Source: Acidimicrobiia bacterium (GTDB lineage Bacteria; Actinomycetota; Acidimicrobiia; Acidimicrobiales; Aldehydirespiratoraceae). Taken from it: a stretch of DNA of 64,000 nucleotides. Below, piece by piece: positions 37,374 to 46,765 of the stretch (the stretch's first letter is position 1; every line of letters starts with the position of its first letter). The stretch covers positions 1 through 64,000 of the forward strand of contig QIIW01000152.1 in the NCBI GenBank assembly GCA_003231645.1, given 5' to 3'. The translations under genes and the position numbers were made by a program. Below the pieces are notes generated by a model. It ran no database searches, was not told where the DNA came from, and saw only the letters and a program-made list of their open reading frames with translations.

Positions 37374-39602
37374 TCAGGCACCGCCGGGTACCACCCGGTA
37401 GGCGTCGTAGACCGATTCGATACCGAGCAACGACGACAGCACCGAATCGAGCTGGCTCACGTCGGCCAGCTCGAACTCGAAGCGCATGGTTGCGATGCGA
37501 TCATCGCCGGTCGAGGTCTCGGCCCCCAGAATGTCGAGCCCATGGTCGGCGAGAACACCCGAGACGTCGCGCAGCAGCGACTGTCGATCGAGGGCCCGGA
37601 TCTCGATCGTGGTGGCGAACTGGCCTTCGTGGTCGGCATCCCACTCCACCTCGATCAGGCGATCGGGTTGCCCGGCAGAAAGCGCATTGGCGTTGATGCA
37701 GTCGGCGCGGTGAACCGAGACTCCCCGGCCCCGGGTGACGAACCCGATGATCTCATCGGGAGGCACCGGCGAGCAGCACCTCGACAGCCGGATCATGATG
37801 TCGTCGAGTCCCTCGACGTGGACCCCGCCGGTGTGGGTGCCACTGCGGCGGGTGCCGTGACGGCGACCGATCGTGGCGGGGAGACGGTCGTGCTCGGTCT
37901 CGGTGCTGTCTTCGCGAGTGAGATCGTCGGCCACCCGCCGGGCGAACGACTGAGCCGAGACGTGGCCCTCGCCGATCGCCGCGAAGAGGGAGTCGTCGTC
38001 GCTGTAGTTGAGCTGACCGCTGATCTCGTGGAGCGCGGCCTGCTTCAACACACGACGAGCCGGCAGACCTTCACGGCGGAGCGCCTGGATCAGCTCCTCG
38101 CGTCCGTGTTCGATGGCGTCTTCGCGGCGCTCCTTTGAGTACCACTGCTTGATCTTGTTGGCGGCCCGGCGGCCCGCCACAAACTTGAGCCAGTCGCGAC
38201 TCGGTCCCGCCCCCTCGACCTTCGAGGTGAAGATCTCGACGGTGTCACCCGACGAGAGCCGGGTGTGGAGCGGCACGAGGCGACCATTGACCTTGGCACC
38301 GATACAGGCATGTCCGACGTCGGTGTGTATGGCGTAGGCGAAATCAACCGACGTCGCCCCCACCGGCAGTTCGATGACCTTGCCCTTGGGCGAGAAGACG
38401 TAGACCTCGTCCTGATCGAGATCGAACTTCAGGTTGGACATGAACTCCGACGGATCGGATGTCTCCTGCTGCCACTCGACGATCCGGCTCAGCCATGCCA
38501 TCTCGCCCTTGGGCCGACCGTGCTTGTATTCCCAGTGGGCGGCCACACCGAACTCGGCTCGGTTGTGCATCTCGGTGGTACGGATCTGGACCTCGAGAGA
38601 CTTGCCCTGGGGCCCGACCACCGTGGTGTGGAGCGACTGATAGAGGTTGAACTTGGGCATGGCGATGTAGTCCTTGAACCGCCCCTGCACCGGACGCCAC
38701 GTGGCGTGGATCGAGCCGAGCGCCGCATAACAGTCGCGTACCGAATCGACTATCACCCTGATGCCGACGAGGTCAAAAATCTCCTCGAACGACCGATCCT
38801 TCACCACCATCTTCTCGTAGATCGACCAAAGATGCTTCGGCCGCCCTTCGATCACCGCGGTGATGCCGAGTTCGTCGAGTCGACCCTGAACATCGCCGAG
38901 CACCTGCTCGAGGTAGATGTCGCGCTCGGGTGCTCGCTGGTGGATCATCTGATCGATCTCGGCGTAGCGCCTCGGATAGAGCGCCGCAAACGAGAGATCC
39001 TCGAGCTGCTGCTTCATCTCCGACATACCCAGGCGATGGGCCAGAGGGGCATAGACGTCGAGGGTCTCGCGGGCGACGCGCTCCTGCTTGAACTCCGGCA
39101 TTCCGGCGATGGTGCGGAGGTTGTGGAGACGATCGGCGAGCTTGATGATCAACACGCGCAGGTCCTGGGCGATGGCCACGATCATCTTGCGCATCGACGC
39201 GGCCTGCTGCTGTTCCTTGGTGTCGTAGGGAACCCGTTCGAGTTTGGTGACGCCGTCGACGATGTCGGCGAGGTCCTGACCGAATCGTTCGGTGAGTTCG
39301 TCGAGACCTACCGCAGTGTCCTCGACCGAGTCGTGGAGCAGTGCCCCGGCCACGGTGACATCGTCGAGCCCCTGTCGGGCAATGATCGTGGCTACCGCCA
39401 CCGGGTGTCTGATGTAGGGCTCGCCCGACTTTCGGGTCTGACCTTCATGGGCCCGGGCGGCGAGAGCGAAGGCGTCCTCGATGAGGGTGGTCTCCGCCTT
39501 GGGGTGGCGTTCGGAGAACACCGCGAGCAACTCGGCGATCTCGGCCGACGAGGAGCGGTGAAGCGAACGCCGCCAAGGCAGGACGCGTGTGACGGTTGCC
39601 AT
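37374..39602 (-). CDS. rel: Bifunctional (p)ppGpp synthetase/hydrolase Rel
   Basis: Master enzyme of the stringent response. The 742-residue protein has an N-terminal HD hydrolase (IRHPVAVA with His66; LLHDSVEDT with His90-Asp91, intact so hydrolase-competent), a synthetase domain with RFKDYIAMPKFNLYQSLHTT (the RxKD signature of bifunctional enzymes, not ExDD), a TGS domain (VYVFSPKGKVIELP), a Cys-bearing middle region (RCCSPVPPDEIIGF) and a C-terminal ACT domain. Its ATG directly abuts the apt stop. Confidence 0.97.
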   Translation of the reverse strand: MATVTRVLPWRRSLHRSSSAEIAELLAVFSERHPKAETTLIEDAFALAARAHEGQTRKSGEPYIRHPVAVATIIARQGLDDVTVAGALLHDSVEDTAVGLDELTERFGQDLADIVDGVTKLERVPYDTKEQQQAASMRKMIVAIAQDLRVLIIKLADRLHNLRTIAGMPEFKQERVARETLDVYAPLAHRLGMSEMKQQLEDLSFAALYPRRYAEIDQMIHQRAPERDIYLEQVLGDVQGRLDELGITAVIEGRPKHLWSIYEKMVVKDRSFEEIFDLVGIRVIVDSVRDCYAALGSIHATWRPVQGRFKDYIAMPKFNLYQSLHTTVVGPQGKSLEVQIRTTEMHNRAEFGVAAHWEYKHGRPKGEMAWLSRIVEWQQETSDPSEFMSNLKFDLDQDEVYVFSPKGKVIELPVGATSVDFAYAIHTDVGHACIGAKVNGRLVPLHTRLSSGDTVEIFTSKVEGAGPSRDWLKFVAGRRAANKIKQWYSKERREDAIEHGREELIQALRREGLPARRVLKQAALHEISGQLNYSDDDSLFAAIGEGHVSAQSFARRVADDLTREDSTETEHDRLPATIGRRHGTRRSGTHTGGVHVEGLDDIMIRLSRCCSPVPPDEIIGFVTRGRGVSVHRADCINANALSAGQPDRLIEVEWDADHEGQFATTIEIRALDRQSLLRDVSGVLADHGLDILGAETSTGDDRIATMRFEFELADVSQLDSVLSSLLGIESVYDAYRVVPGGA

Positions 39603-40166
39603 TCAGTCGCCTCCCTGTTCGGTGCCCAACGACATGACGGCGTGGGCCGCCAGGCCGGCCAGCTGCGACCGGCCACCGAGCAACGGCAGCTCGATCAGGA
39701 ATCCGAACCCGAGCAGGTCGGCGCCGCTCGCCGATACCAGTCGCGCCGCCGCGGCCGCGGTTCCACCGGTGGCCAGAACGTCGTCGATGATCACGACACG
39801 GCTCCCGGCCGGCAGCGAGTCGGTGTGGATCTCGAGTGAATCGTGTCCGTATTCGAGGCCGTACGACTCCGAGAATGTGGCGGAAGGAAGCTTTCCGGGC
39901 TTACGGGCCGGGACGAAGCCCGCCTCCAGGGCCCGCGCCACAGGTGCGGCGAGGATGAATCCTCTGGCCTCCACCCCGACCACGAAGTCGACAGCCGAGC
40001 CGAGCCATGGTGCCGCCATGGCATCGATGGCCGATGCCATGGCCACCGGATCGGCGAGCAGCGGGGTGATGTCCTTGTAGACGATGCCGGCGGTGGGGAA
40101 ATCGGGGACGTCGCGCACCAGATCCTCGAGTTGGGTCACGGTGCGACGGGCGACTTCTCCGGCCAT
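39603..40166 (-). CDS. apt: Adenine phosphoribosyltransferase
   Basis: Salvages adenine to AMP with PRPP. The 187-residue protein has VRDVPDFPTAGIVYKDITPLL, ARGFILAAPVA and the PRPP motif VVIIDDVLATGGTAAAA. ATG 40166 starts 7 bases after a TACCGT hexamer, so apt probably has its own leaderless promoter despite lying 19 bases after secF. The secDF-apt-rel order is conserved in actinobacteria. Confidence 0.95.
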   Translation of the reverse strand: MAGEVARRTVTQLEDLVRDVPDFPTAGIVYKDITPLLADPVAMASAIDAMAAPWLGSAVDFVVGVEARGFILAAPVARALEAGFVPARKPGKLPSATFSESYGLEYGHDSLEIHTDSLPAGSRVVIIDDVLATGGTAAAAARLVSASGADLLGFGFLIELPLLGGRSQLAGLAAHAVMSLGTEQGGD

Positions 40167-40173
40167 GCCGGTC

Positions 40174-40179
40174 ACGGTA
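40174..40179 (-). promoter_or_regulatory. Candidate leaderless -10 element for apt
   Basis: TACCGT on the minus strand, 7 bases before the apt ATG at 40166, in the gap after secF. Confidence 0.5.
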
Positions 40180-40185
40180 CCCGAT

Positions 40186-41319
40186 TCAGCGCTTCTTCTT
40201 TTTCTTCCTGGGCCTCGGCGGGGCACCACCGGGACGTCCTGCCTGAGACGGGCGAACCGGCCGCGGCCGCGGCGTCGTGGGCCCCCCGGCGCCGGCACGT
40301 GCCGTGCCGAGGCGACGACCGCTGAGTGCGGCACGATCTTCATCGCTCACCCTGCGGGTACCGGCCTCGATCTTGGAGCGGGAGTCCACGCGTGCCCTGA
40401 TTGCCCGATACTCGGGTTCGCGTTCCTTCATGACCGCCACCATGTAGGTGGCCAGGAAAATCGACGAATACGAACCCACGAAGATACCGATGGCCAGCGC
40501 GATCGCGAACTCCTGCAGGGTGGGAGCACCAAAGAAAACGGAACCGATGACGAGCATCGACAGAACCGGCAGAACCGACGTGACCGAGGTGTTTATCGAA
40601 CGCATCAACACCTGATTCATCGACAGGTTCATCACCTCGGTGTAGGTGTAGCGACCCGTGCCGGTGAGTCGGGTCGCGTTGTCCCGCGCCTTGTCGTAGA
40701 CCACGATCGTGTCGTAGAGCGAATAACCCATGATCGTCAGGAAGGCGATCACCGTGGCCGGCGTGACATCGAACTGGAAGAGCGCGTAGATCCCGACCGA
40801 GATCACTATGTCGTGAGCGACCGCCACCAGTGCCCCCACCGCCATCTTCCACTCGAGTCGTATCGAGATGTAGGCGGCGACGATCAGGAAGAACCAGACG
40901 AGAGCCGTTCGGGCTTTCGCGGTGATGCGCTTTCCCCACGACGGCCCGACCGTGGTGACGCTCACGTCATTGGACGTGACACCGGCCGTCTTGGCGAGGG
41001 CCGCCTGCACCTGGGCGACCGTGCCGGGATTCTCGATCGACGAACGGATCCGCACGGTATCGGGGCCAACCGTCTGGATGGTCGAGGCGGCGCTCGACAC
41101 GCTCAGGAATGCCGTCCTGGCGTCGGACACCGACACGTTGGGAGCGCTCACCTCCCATGAGGTGCCTCCGACGAACTCGATGCTGAGATTGAGTCCCCTG
41201 ACAAATAGTGCTCCGATACTGATCAGCACCAGCACGGCCGAGATCGAGGCGGCCCGCCGCCAGAGCTTGGGGAAGTCGAACTGGTTGTCGCCGCGATAGA
41301 GGTCGCGCCAGACGCTCAT
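40186..41319 (-). CDS. secF: Protein translocase accessory subunit SecF
   Basis: Membrane component that, with SecD, uses proton motive force to help Sec-dependent export. The 377-residue protein has six predicted helices, IEFVGGTSWEV near the N-terminus, VAHDIVISVG and the GYSLYDTIVVYDKARDN motif. The C-terminal 60 residues are a Pro/Arg-rich cytoplasmic tail ending in a run of lysines. ATG overlaps the secD stop (ATGA). Confidence 0.95.
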   Translation of the reverse strand: MSVWRDLYRGDNQFDFPKLWRRAASISAVLVLISIGALFVRGLNLSIEFVGGTSWEVSAPNVSVSDARTAFLSVSSAASTIQTVGPDTVRIRSSIENPGTVAQVQAALAKTAGVTSNDVSVTTVGPSWGKRITAKARTALVWFFLIVAAYISIRLEWKMAVGALVAVAHDIVISVGIYALFQFDVTPATVIAFLTIMGYSLYDTIVVYDKARDNATRLTGTGRYTYTEVMNLSMNQVLMRSINTSVTSVLPVLSMLVIGSVFFGAPTLQEFAIALAIGIFVGSYSSIFLATYMVAVMKEREPEYRAIRARVDSRSKIEAGTRRVSDEDRAALSGRRLGTARAGAGGPTTPRPRPVRPSQAGRPGGAPPRPRKKKKKR

Positions 41320-42857
41320 GAACTTGCCTCCTCATAGTTCGGGATACCGAAACGCGACTGGTGTTCGTAGAGCCCGGTCTTGGCGGCGAGGAGCCGGATC
41401 ATCGGCCCCATGAAGAAGTAGGTGGCGACCAGGTCGAGGATGGTGGCCAGGCCCAGATAGAGCGCGAAACCCTTCACCGAACCGACAGTGAGGAAGTAGA
41501 GAACACCGGCGGCGATGAGACTGGCGATGTCGGCCTTGACGATGGTCGAGTATGCGATCGGAAATGCCCGGTCGACGGCCGACCTGATGGTTCGGCCACC
41601 TCTGACATCTTCCTTGAGGTTCTCGAAATACACCACATTGGAGTCGACCGATAGGCCCACCGACACGATCAGGCCGGTGACGCCGGCCAGGGTCAGGGCC
41701 AGGCCTCGAGTGCTCCCGAGGTAGGCGATGATGGTCCAGAGCATCGAACCGGAGATCGCCAGACTGAGGATGGCGATGATGCCCATGAGCCGGTAGTAGG
41801 CGATCAGGTAGAGCGCCACCAGGGCCAAGCCGATGACACCGGAGACGACACCGGCCCTCAGGGCATCCGAGCCGAGAGTGGAGGAAACCACCTGACTCTG
41901 CTGGGCCACGAGCTCAACCGGCAGAGCACCGAATCGCAGCACCAGGGCCAGGTCCTTGGCGCTCGACTCGTCGAACGAACCCGAGATGGTGATGGAGTCA
42001 CGTTGGAACGTGGCCACCTGCACGTTGGGGGCGCTCTTCACCACTCCGTCGATCTCGATCGCGATGCGTCCGGTCGGGCAGCCGTACTCGGCGATACTGC
42101 CGTCGCTGTTCAGCGTGTCGGCCACGCGGTTGAAGCACTTGGTGGCGAGGGCGTTGAAATCGTCGATGCCGGGCGACCCCGACCGGAATATGGGGGCGAC
42201 GACCCACTCTGTGCTACTGAACCGGGCGGCGGCGGTCTGAAGGGAGTCGCCGGTGAGGCGCTTGCCGGGATGGCCGGTCTGATTCTCGATCAGGGGCGCC
42301 GGGCCGAGCCTGAGCCTCTCGGAGCCCCCGCTGGAGGAGTCCTCGAGCACCGCCGGTTCGGCGGCTGTCGCCGAGGGAGTGAGGGTCCACTTGTCGAGCA
42401 GGGCCCGAGCGGCGGTGACCCGGGCCGCGAATTCGGCGTCGGTCTCGGTGGCGGACTTGGTGACCTTGCCGTCGACCAGTTCCTGGGCCGCGGCCGCCAG
42501 CGAGGGGTTCTCGGTCTCGAGCACGGGGCGGAATCGCAGTTCTGCCGTCTGGCCCACCAGTTCGAGGGCCCGGGCGGTGTCCTTCACCCCGGGGATCTGG
42601 ACGAGGATCGTCCGGCCGTCACGCGTGATCTCCGGTTCGGCCACGCCGAGCCCGTCGACGCGGTTGCGGATGATGTCAACCGATTCGTTGAGAGCGGCGT
42701 TGTCGACGGACTGGCCGCTGGCCGGCTCGAGTACCACCGAGACGCCGCCCTGGAGATCGAGGCCCAGCAGTGGATGGTTACCGGACATCAGCGTGTAGAG
42801 GATCCCACCGAGGGCGAGAAGAGTGATTCCGAGTGCGTACGAGAGTTGCCTGTTCAT
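41316..42857 (-). CDS. secD: Protein translocase accessory subunit SecD
   Basis: Partner of SecF with a large periplasmic domain that grips exported chains. The 513 residues have one N-terminal helix, GLDLQGGVSVVLEP and VDGLGVAEPEI motifs of the P1 domain, and five C-terminal helices with LSVDSNVVYFENLKED. ATG overlaps the yajC stop (ATGA), so yajC-secD-secF are one coupled unit. Confidence 0.96.
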   Translation of the reverse strand: MNRQLSYALGITLLALGGILYTLMSGNHPLLGLDLQGGVSVVLEPASGQSVDNAALNESVDIIRNRVDGLGVAEPEITRDGRTILVQIPGVKDTARALELVGQTAELRFRPVLETENPSLAAAAQELVDGKVTKSATETDAEFAARVTAARALLDKWTLTPSATAAEPAVLEDSSSGGSERLRLGPAPLIENQTGHPGKRLTGDSLQTAAARFSSTEWVVAPIFRSGSPGIDDFNALATKCFNRVADTLNSDGSIAEYGCPTGRIAIEIDGVVKSAPNVQVATFQRDSITISGSFDESSAKDLALVLRFGALPVELVAQQSQVVSSTLGSDALRAGVVSGVIGLALVALYLIAYYRLMGIIAILSLAISGSMLWTIIAYLGSTRGLALTLAGVTGLIVSVGLSVDSNVVYFENLKEDVRGGRTIRSAVDRAFPIAYSTIVKADIASLIAAGVLYFLTVGSVKGFALYLGLATILDLVATYFFMGPMIRLLAAKTGLYEHQSRFGIPNYEEASS

Positions 42858-43201
42858 CGGCCGGCCTCATCATCAGAGTCGCCGTCGTCGAAGTCGCCGT
42901 CGTCGAGGTCTTCATCGTCGAACTCTTCGTCGTGGCTGTCCCTGGGATCATCGGAGTGCTCGACCCGGTCGGCGATCGCCGATCTGAGGATCTTGAGCTC
43001 GATGTCGGGGGCGACCTCGAGCCAGACCACGTCGGCCTCGATCTCGACCACCGCCCCGTAGATTCCGGCGCTGGTGACGACGACATCACCCTCCTGCAAG
43101 GAGTTGAGAAGGGCGTTGTGAGCCTTCATCTTGCGCTGCTGCGGGACGATCATGAACGCGTAGAGCGCGCCCATGAGGATGATGAGAACCAGGAAACTCA
43201 T
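42854..43201 (-). CDS. yajC: Preprotein translocase subunit YajC
   Basis: Small membrane protein of the SecDF-YajC complex. The 115 residues start with one membrane helix (MSFLVLIILMGALYAFMIVPQ), then the conserved QQRKMKAHNALLNSLQEGD and VVTSAGIYGAVVE. The tail is unusually acidic (DDEDLDDGDFDDGDSDDEAG). A TAGCCT hexamer about 36 bases upstream may drive the operon. Confidence 0.92.
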   Translation of the reverse strand: MSFLVLIILMGALYAFMIVPQQRKMKAHNALLNSLQEGDVVVTSAGIYGAVVEIEADVVWLEVAPDIELKILRSAIADRVEHSDDPRDSHDEEFDDEDLDDGDFDDGDSDDEAGR

Positions 43202-43237
43202 TGGTGAAACTCGCCTTCGGAGCGACGGAACGAGGGC

Positions 43238-43243
43238 AGGCTA
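43238..43243 (-). promoter_or_regulatory. Candidate -10 element for the yajC-secD-secF operon
   Basis: TAGCCT on the minus strand, 36 bases upstream of the yajC ATG, in the 75-base gap after tgt. Same hexamer as at several other genes here. Confidence 0.4.
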
Positions 43244-43276
43244 TCCCTCTGTCACGGCGACCCACCGCACCGGGGG

Positions 43277-44386
43277 TCAGGACCAGGTTTCGTTGACCTC
43301 CATGCGGAAGGACTCGAAGCAACCGTCCGATATCGAGTCGGCCAGGCGGTCCATGAATCTGAGGAGCCAGCCGACATTGTGGAGGGTGATGATTCTCGCC
43401 GCCGTGGGTTCACCGACCGAGAGCAGATGGCGTAGATAGCCGCGTGACCATCGCGCCGCCGGACTCTCGGCCCAGCCCGGATCGATCGGGTCGTCGCTCG
43501 CCGCGAACTCGGCTCGCTTGAGGTTGTAGCGACCTGTGTCGGTGAGAACGGTTCCGTGTCGGGCCAGCCGAGTCGGGAGTACACAGTCGAACATGTCGAC
43601 ACCGCGTGCGACCGCCTCGACGATGCCCACCGGGTCGCCGAGGCCCATGAAGTATCGGGGTTGGTCGCCAGGCAGGATTCCCATGCAGGAGTCGAGGCCG
43701 TGAAGCATCGAGGAGCGATCCTCCCCCACCGACAGACCCCCCACCGCGTAGCCGTCGAACCCGATCTCGACGATGCGATTCGCCGACTCGGCTCGCATCG
43801 CATCATCGGTACCTCCTTGGACTATTCCGAACTGACACTGACGCCCCGAGGCGTCCTGGTGATCGAGGAACGCGCGACGTCCACGACCCGCCCACTGCGA
43901 GGTGAGCTCCACCGCCCGGCGCACAACGCCGGTATCGGCCACCGACGGCGGGCACACGTCGAGCACCATCTGGATGTCAGCCCCGATGAGGGCCTGGACC
44001 TCGACCGCCTTCTCGGGAGTCAACACATGGGACGAACCGTCGTAGGTCGACTTGAACACCGCGCCGGTGGCGTCGACTTTCGGCGAGAGCGAGAATACCT
44101 GGTAGCCGCCGCTGTCGGTCAGCACATGGCCGTTCCAGTCCGCAAAACGGTGGATACCGCCGAGCGCCGCCACCGTGTCGGCACCCGGGCGGAGCATCAA
44201 GTGGTAGGTGTTGGCCAGGATCATCTGGGCTCCGAGGCTTTCCAAATCGGCGCTGGTCAGGTGTTTCACCGCGCCCTTGGTGCCCACCGGCATGAATCTC
44301 GGCGTGGTGAATTCGCCCCGAGCGGTGGTCACCACCCCCCGCCTGGCATCGCCGTCACGTGCCACCTCGGTGAACGCGGCCTTCAC
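43277..44386 (-). CDS. tgt: Queuine tRNA-ribosyltransferase family protein lacking the zinc cysteines
   Basis: Exchanges guanine 34 for preQ1 in GUN-anticodon tRNAs. The 369-residue barrel keeps the active site: DSGGYQVFSL (first Asp), VLDVCPP, FGIVQGG, GGLSVGE and the nucleophile Asp in DMFDCVLPTR. However, the structural zinc motif CxCxxC is gone: the region aligns as DPGWAESPAARWSRGYLRHL, with Trp, Glu and Ala at the three Cys positions, while the fourth ligand His (TLHNVGW) remains. GTG 44386 is chosen as it starts the family N-terminus and has GGAG 8 bases upstream; upstream start codons at 44455 and TTG sites are possible. queA lies nearby, supporting the queuosine role. Confidence 0.88.
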   Translation of the reverse strand: MKAAFTEVARDGDARRGVVTTARGEFTTPRFMPVGTKGAVKHLTSADLESLGAQMILANTYHLMLRPGADTVAALGGIHRFADWNGHVLTDSGGYQVFSLSPKVDATGAVFKSTYDGSSHVLTPEKAVEVQALIGADIQMVLDVCPPSVADTGVVRRAVELTSQWAGRGRRAFLDHQDASGRQCQFGIVQGGTDDAMRAESANRIVEIGFDGYAVGGLSVGEDRSSMLHGLDSCMGILPGDQPRYFMGLGDPVGIVEAVARGVDMFDCVLPTRLARHGTVLTDTGRYNLKRAEFAASDDPIDPGWAESPAARWSRGYLRHLLSVGEPTAARIITLHNVGWLLRFMDRLADSISDGCFESFRMEVNETWS

Positions 44387-44483
44387 CGCGCCGGCTCCGT
44401 CAACATGTGGCGACAAGACCGAAGGCAATCCACGGCATTGGAGACTAGGCGTCACCGCGTCGGCCCCGGTGCCGGTGCCTGGC

Positions 44484-44489
44484 TAGTCT
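44484..44489 (+). promoter_or_regulatory. Candidate leaderless -10 element for the serine hydrolase gene
   Basis: TAGTCT ends 8 bases before the ATG at 44498. A second TAGTCT faces the opposite way on the minus strand near 44445, upstream of tgt, making a divergent promoter region. Confidence 0.5.
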
Positions 44490-44497
44490 CGTCGACC

Positions 44498-45682
44498 ATG
44501 GCCGCCACCAACGACTCCGACCCTTCCCTCTTCCCACGCCACCCCGAGGTCCACGGCCGCTGCGACGACCGGTTCGGGCCCGTACGTGACGCGTTCGTCG
44601 CCAACTTCGCGGCCGGCACCGAACTCGGCGCGAGCGTGTGCGTCACCATCGACGGTGACCCGGTGGTCGACATATGGGCCGGCGATGCCGCACCCGGTGG
44701 CCCGCAGTGGGCGCAGGACACGATCGTCAACGTCTACTCGACCACCAAGACCATGGCCGGACTCTGCCTGCTGATGATCGCCGATCGGGGTCAGCTCGAC
44801 TGGAACGCCCCGGTCGCCGACTATTGGCCCGAGTTCGCGGCCAACGGCAAGGGGGCCATCCTGGTCCGAAACGTGATGGGCCACACCGCCGGGCTGTCGG
44901 GGTTCGACCGGCGGATTACCACCAACGACCTCTACGACTGGGACATGATCACCTCGCTGCTCGCCGCCCAGGCCCCGTGGTGGACGCCGGGCGAGGAGGC
45001 CGGGTACCACGCCGTCACGCTCGGCTATCTGCAGGGAGAGATCCTGCGTCGCATAACCGGACGCACCATCGGCGAGTTCTTCCGCACCGAGGTGGCCCGG
45101 CCGCTCGGCGCCGACTTCCACATCGGCCTCGATGCCGCCGACGATGCCCGTGTCGGTGATCTCATCCCTCCGGAATCCTCGGATCTTGCGGCGACCGTCG
45201 CCACGATGGCCCCCGACTCGATCGCCTACCGCACACTGAGCAACCCGGTGATGACCGGCGCCGAGCCGCGCACCAGCGCGTGGCGGCGGGCCGAGATCCC
45301 CGCCGCCAATGGCATCGGCAACGCTCGATCGGTGGCCAGGGTGCACGCCGCCATGGCCTGTGGCGGCACCCTCGACGGCGTGGATGTCATCAGCCGCGAC
45401 GGCCTGGAGGCCATCTTCGAGACCCAGTTCAGCGGCATCGACCACGTGTTCGGCACCCCAATCCACTACGGAATGGGATACGGCCTGCCCGATGAGACGT
45501 TTCCGCTGCCCGGCACCCACACGTGCTACTGGGGCGGATGGGGCGGCTCGAAGGCCGTCATCGACCTCGACCAACGCATGTCGTTCGCGTATGTGATGAA
45601 TCGGATGGACGCCTCACTCATCGAGGACATGCGCGGACCCGACATCCTGATGGCCACCTACGGGGCGATGTTCGCCGACTGA
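44498..45682 (+). CDS. Beta-lactamase-fold serine hydrolase (class C-like esterase)
   Basis: Penicillin-binding-protein fold hydrolase, most likely an esterase or peptidase of the EstB/AmpC-like family and not a resistance enzyme. The 394-residue protein has the SxxK nucleophile motif in YSTTKTMAG, a Tyr motif near AGYHAVTLGYLQGE, and a C-terminal GGWGGS in place of KTG. No signal peptide is visible, so it is probably cytoplasmic, which argues against a beta-lactamase. A lone plus-strand gene between tgt and queA in an otherwise minus-strand region, so likely an insertion into the conserved order. Confidence 0.85.
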   Translation: MAATNDSDPSLFPRHPEVHGRCDDRFGPVRDAFVANFAAGTELGASVCVTIDGDPVVDIWAGDAAPGGPQWAQDTIVNVYSTTKTMAGLCLLMIADRGQLDWNAPVADYWPEFAANGKGAILVRNVMGHTAGLSGFDRRITTNDLYDWDMITSLLAAQAPWWTPGEEAGYHAVTLGYLQGEILRRITGRTIGEFFRTEVARPLGADFHIGLDAADDARVGDLIPPESSDLAATVATMAPDSIAYRTLSNPVMTGAEPRTSAWRRAEIPAANGIGNARSVARVHAAMACGGTLDGVDVISRDGLEAIFETQFSGIDHVFGTPIHYGMGYGLPDETFPLPGTHTCYWGGWGGSKAVIDLDQRMSFAYVMNRMDASLIEDMRGPDILMATYGAMFAD

Positions 45683-45701
45683 GGTCTCGACCGCCCCCGT
45701 C

Positions 45702-46721
45702 TCACCGCCGGCCCTGTCTCTGCAACAGCATTGCGTCGCCGAATGACAAGAAGCGGTAGCCCTGCTCGATCGCACCCTGATAGAGGTCCCGCCAGCGTGG
45801 TCCGATGAACGCGTCGACCAGGCAGAGCAGGGTCGATCGTGGAAGGTGGAAATTGGTGAGCAAAACGTCGACGATCCGCCAGTCGTAGGGACGACGGATG
45901 AAAAGGCTGCTGCGTCCCTCGCGCTCACCGGTGGCGGCCCAGGTCTCGAGTGCCCTGACCGATGTGGTCCCGACCGCCACGACACGGCGAGCCGACCCGA
46001 CGGCCGCCGCGGTCGCCTCGGGCACCATGTAGCGTTCGGTGTGGATCACGTGGTCGTCGAGGCGGTCGACCAGTACCGGCCGGAACGTGTCGAGGCCCAC
46101 CGCCAACTCGATTGTCGCCACGGTGACGCCCACCGACCGCAGGCGCCCGAGCAGGTCGTCGGTGAGGTGAAGTCCCGCGGTGGGGGCGGCCGCCGACACC
46201 GGCCGATCGGCGAAGACGGTCTGGTAGCGCTCCGGGTCGTCGAGGTCGGCATGAATGTAGGGAGGAAGCGGTGTCAGACCGACATCCGCCAGCACCTCGA
46301 GAAGGGGACGTGGGCCGGGGTCGAGTTCGACGATCCGACGTCCCTCACCCAGGTCGTCGTCGACCACCACATCGAGGCCCGGAGCAGTGACAAGCGTTCC
46401 GGGACACAGTTTCCGGGACGGCCGCACGAGAGCCTCCCACCGGCCGTCGGGCAATTCCTCCAGCAGCAGCACCTCGACGGCGCCACCGGACGATCGGCGC
46501 AACGGCAGGCGTGCCGGCAGCACCCGCGTGTCGTTGACCACCACCACGTCACCCGGCAACAGCAGATCGGGAAGGTCACGGATGTGACGATGCTCGACCG
46601 CGTTGCCGTGATCGACCAGCAGACGAGCCGAGTCGCGTCTCTCCAGTGGGTGTTGGGCAATCGACTCGGCGGGAAGCGGGTAGTCGACGTCGTCCGGGGT
46701 CCGGGGCGGCGGAATTGGCAT
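45702..46721 (-). CDS. queA: S-adenosylmethionine:tRNA ribosyltransferase-isomerase
   Basis: Transfers and isomerises the SAM ribosyl moiety onto preQ1-tRNA to make epoxyqueuosine. The 339-residue protein has YPLPAESIAQHPLERRDSARLL, VVVNDTRVLPARL, PTAGLHLT and the C-terminal NFHLPRSTLL and FLSFGDAMLL. ATG 46721 is chosen at the family N-terminus; TAGCCT ends 9 bases upstream. Together with tgt it indicates that this organism makes queuosine, although the two are separated by the hydrolase gene. Confidence 0.95.
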   Translation of the reverse strand: MPIPPPRTPDDVDYPLPAESIAQHPLERRDSARLLVDHGNAVEHRHIRDLPDLLLPGDVVVVNDTRVLPARLPLRRSSGGAVEVLLLEELPDGRWEALVRPSRKLCPGTLVTAPGLDVVVDDDLGEGRRIVELDPGPRPLLEVLADVGLTPLPPYIHADLDDPERYQTVFADRPVSAAAPTAGLHLTDDLLGRLRSVGVTVATIELAVGLDTFRPVLVDRLDDHVIHTERYMVPEATAAAVGSARRVVAVGTTSVRALETWAATGEREGRSSLFIRRPYDWRIVDVLLTNFHLPRSTLLCLVDAFIGPRWRDLYQGAIEQGYRFLSFGDAMLLQRQGRR

Positions 46722-46730
46722 GGCCCCCAA

Positions 46731-46736
46731 AGGCTA
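46731..46736 (-). promoter_or_regulatory. Candidate leaderless -10 element for queA
   Basis: TAGCCT on the minus strand, 9 bases before the queA ATG at 46721, in the 44-base gap after ruvB. Confidence 0.5.
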
Positions 46737-46765
46737 TGGGCCAGCTGATCGACGCCGGCAAGGCC

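Noticed and set aside
43556..44497. In-frame extension upstream of the serine hydrolase
   Set aside because: Runs antisense through tgt; the hydrolase homology begins after ATG 44498, which also has a promoter-like hexamer at leaderless spacing.
44498..45682. True antibiotic beta-lactamase
   Set aside because: No export signal and no KTG motif; the fold is shared by many esterases, which fit better.
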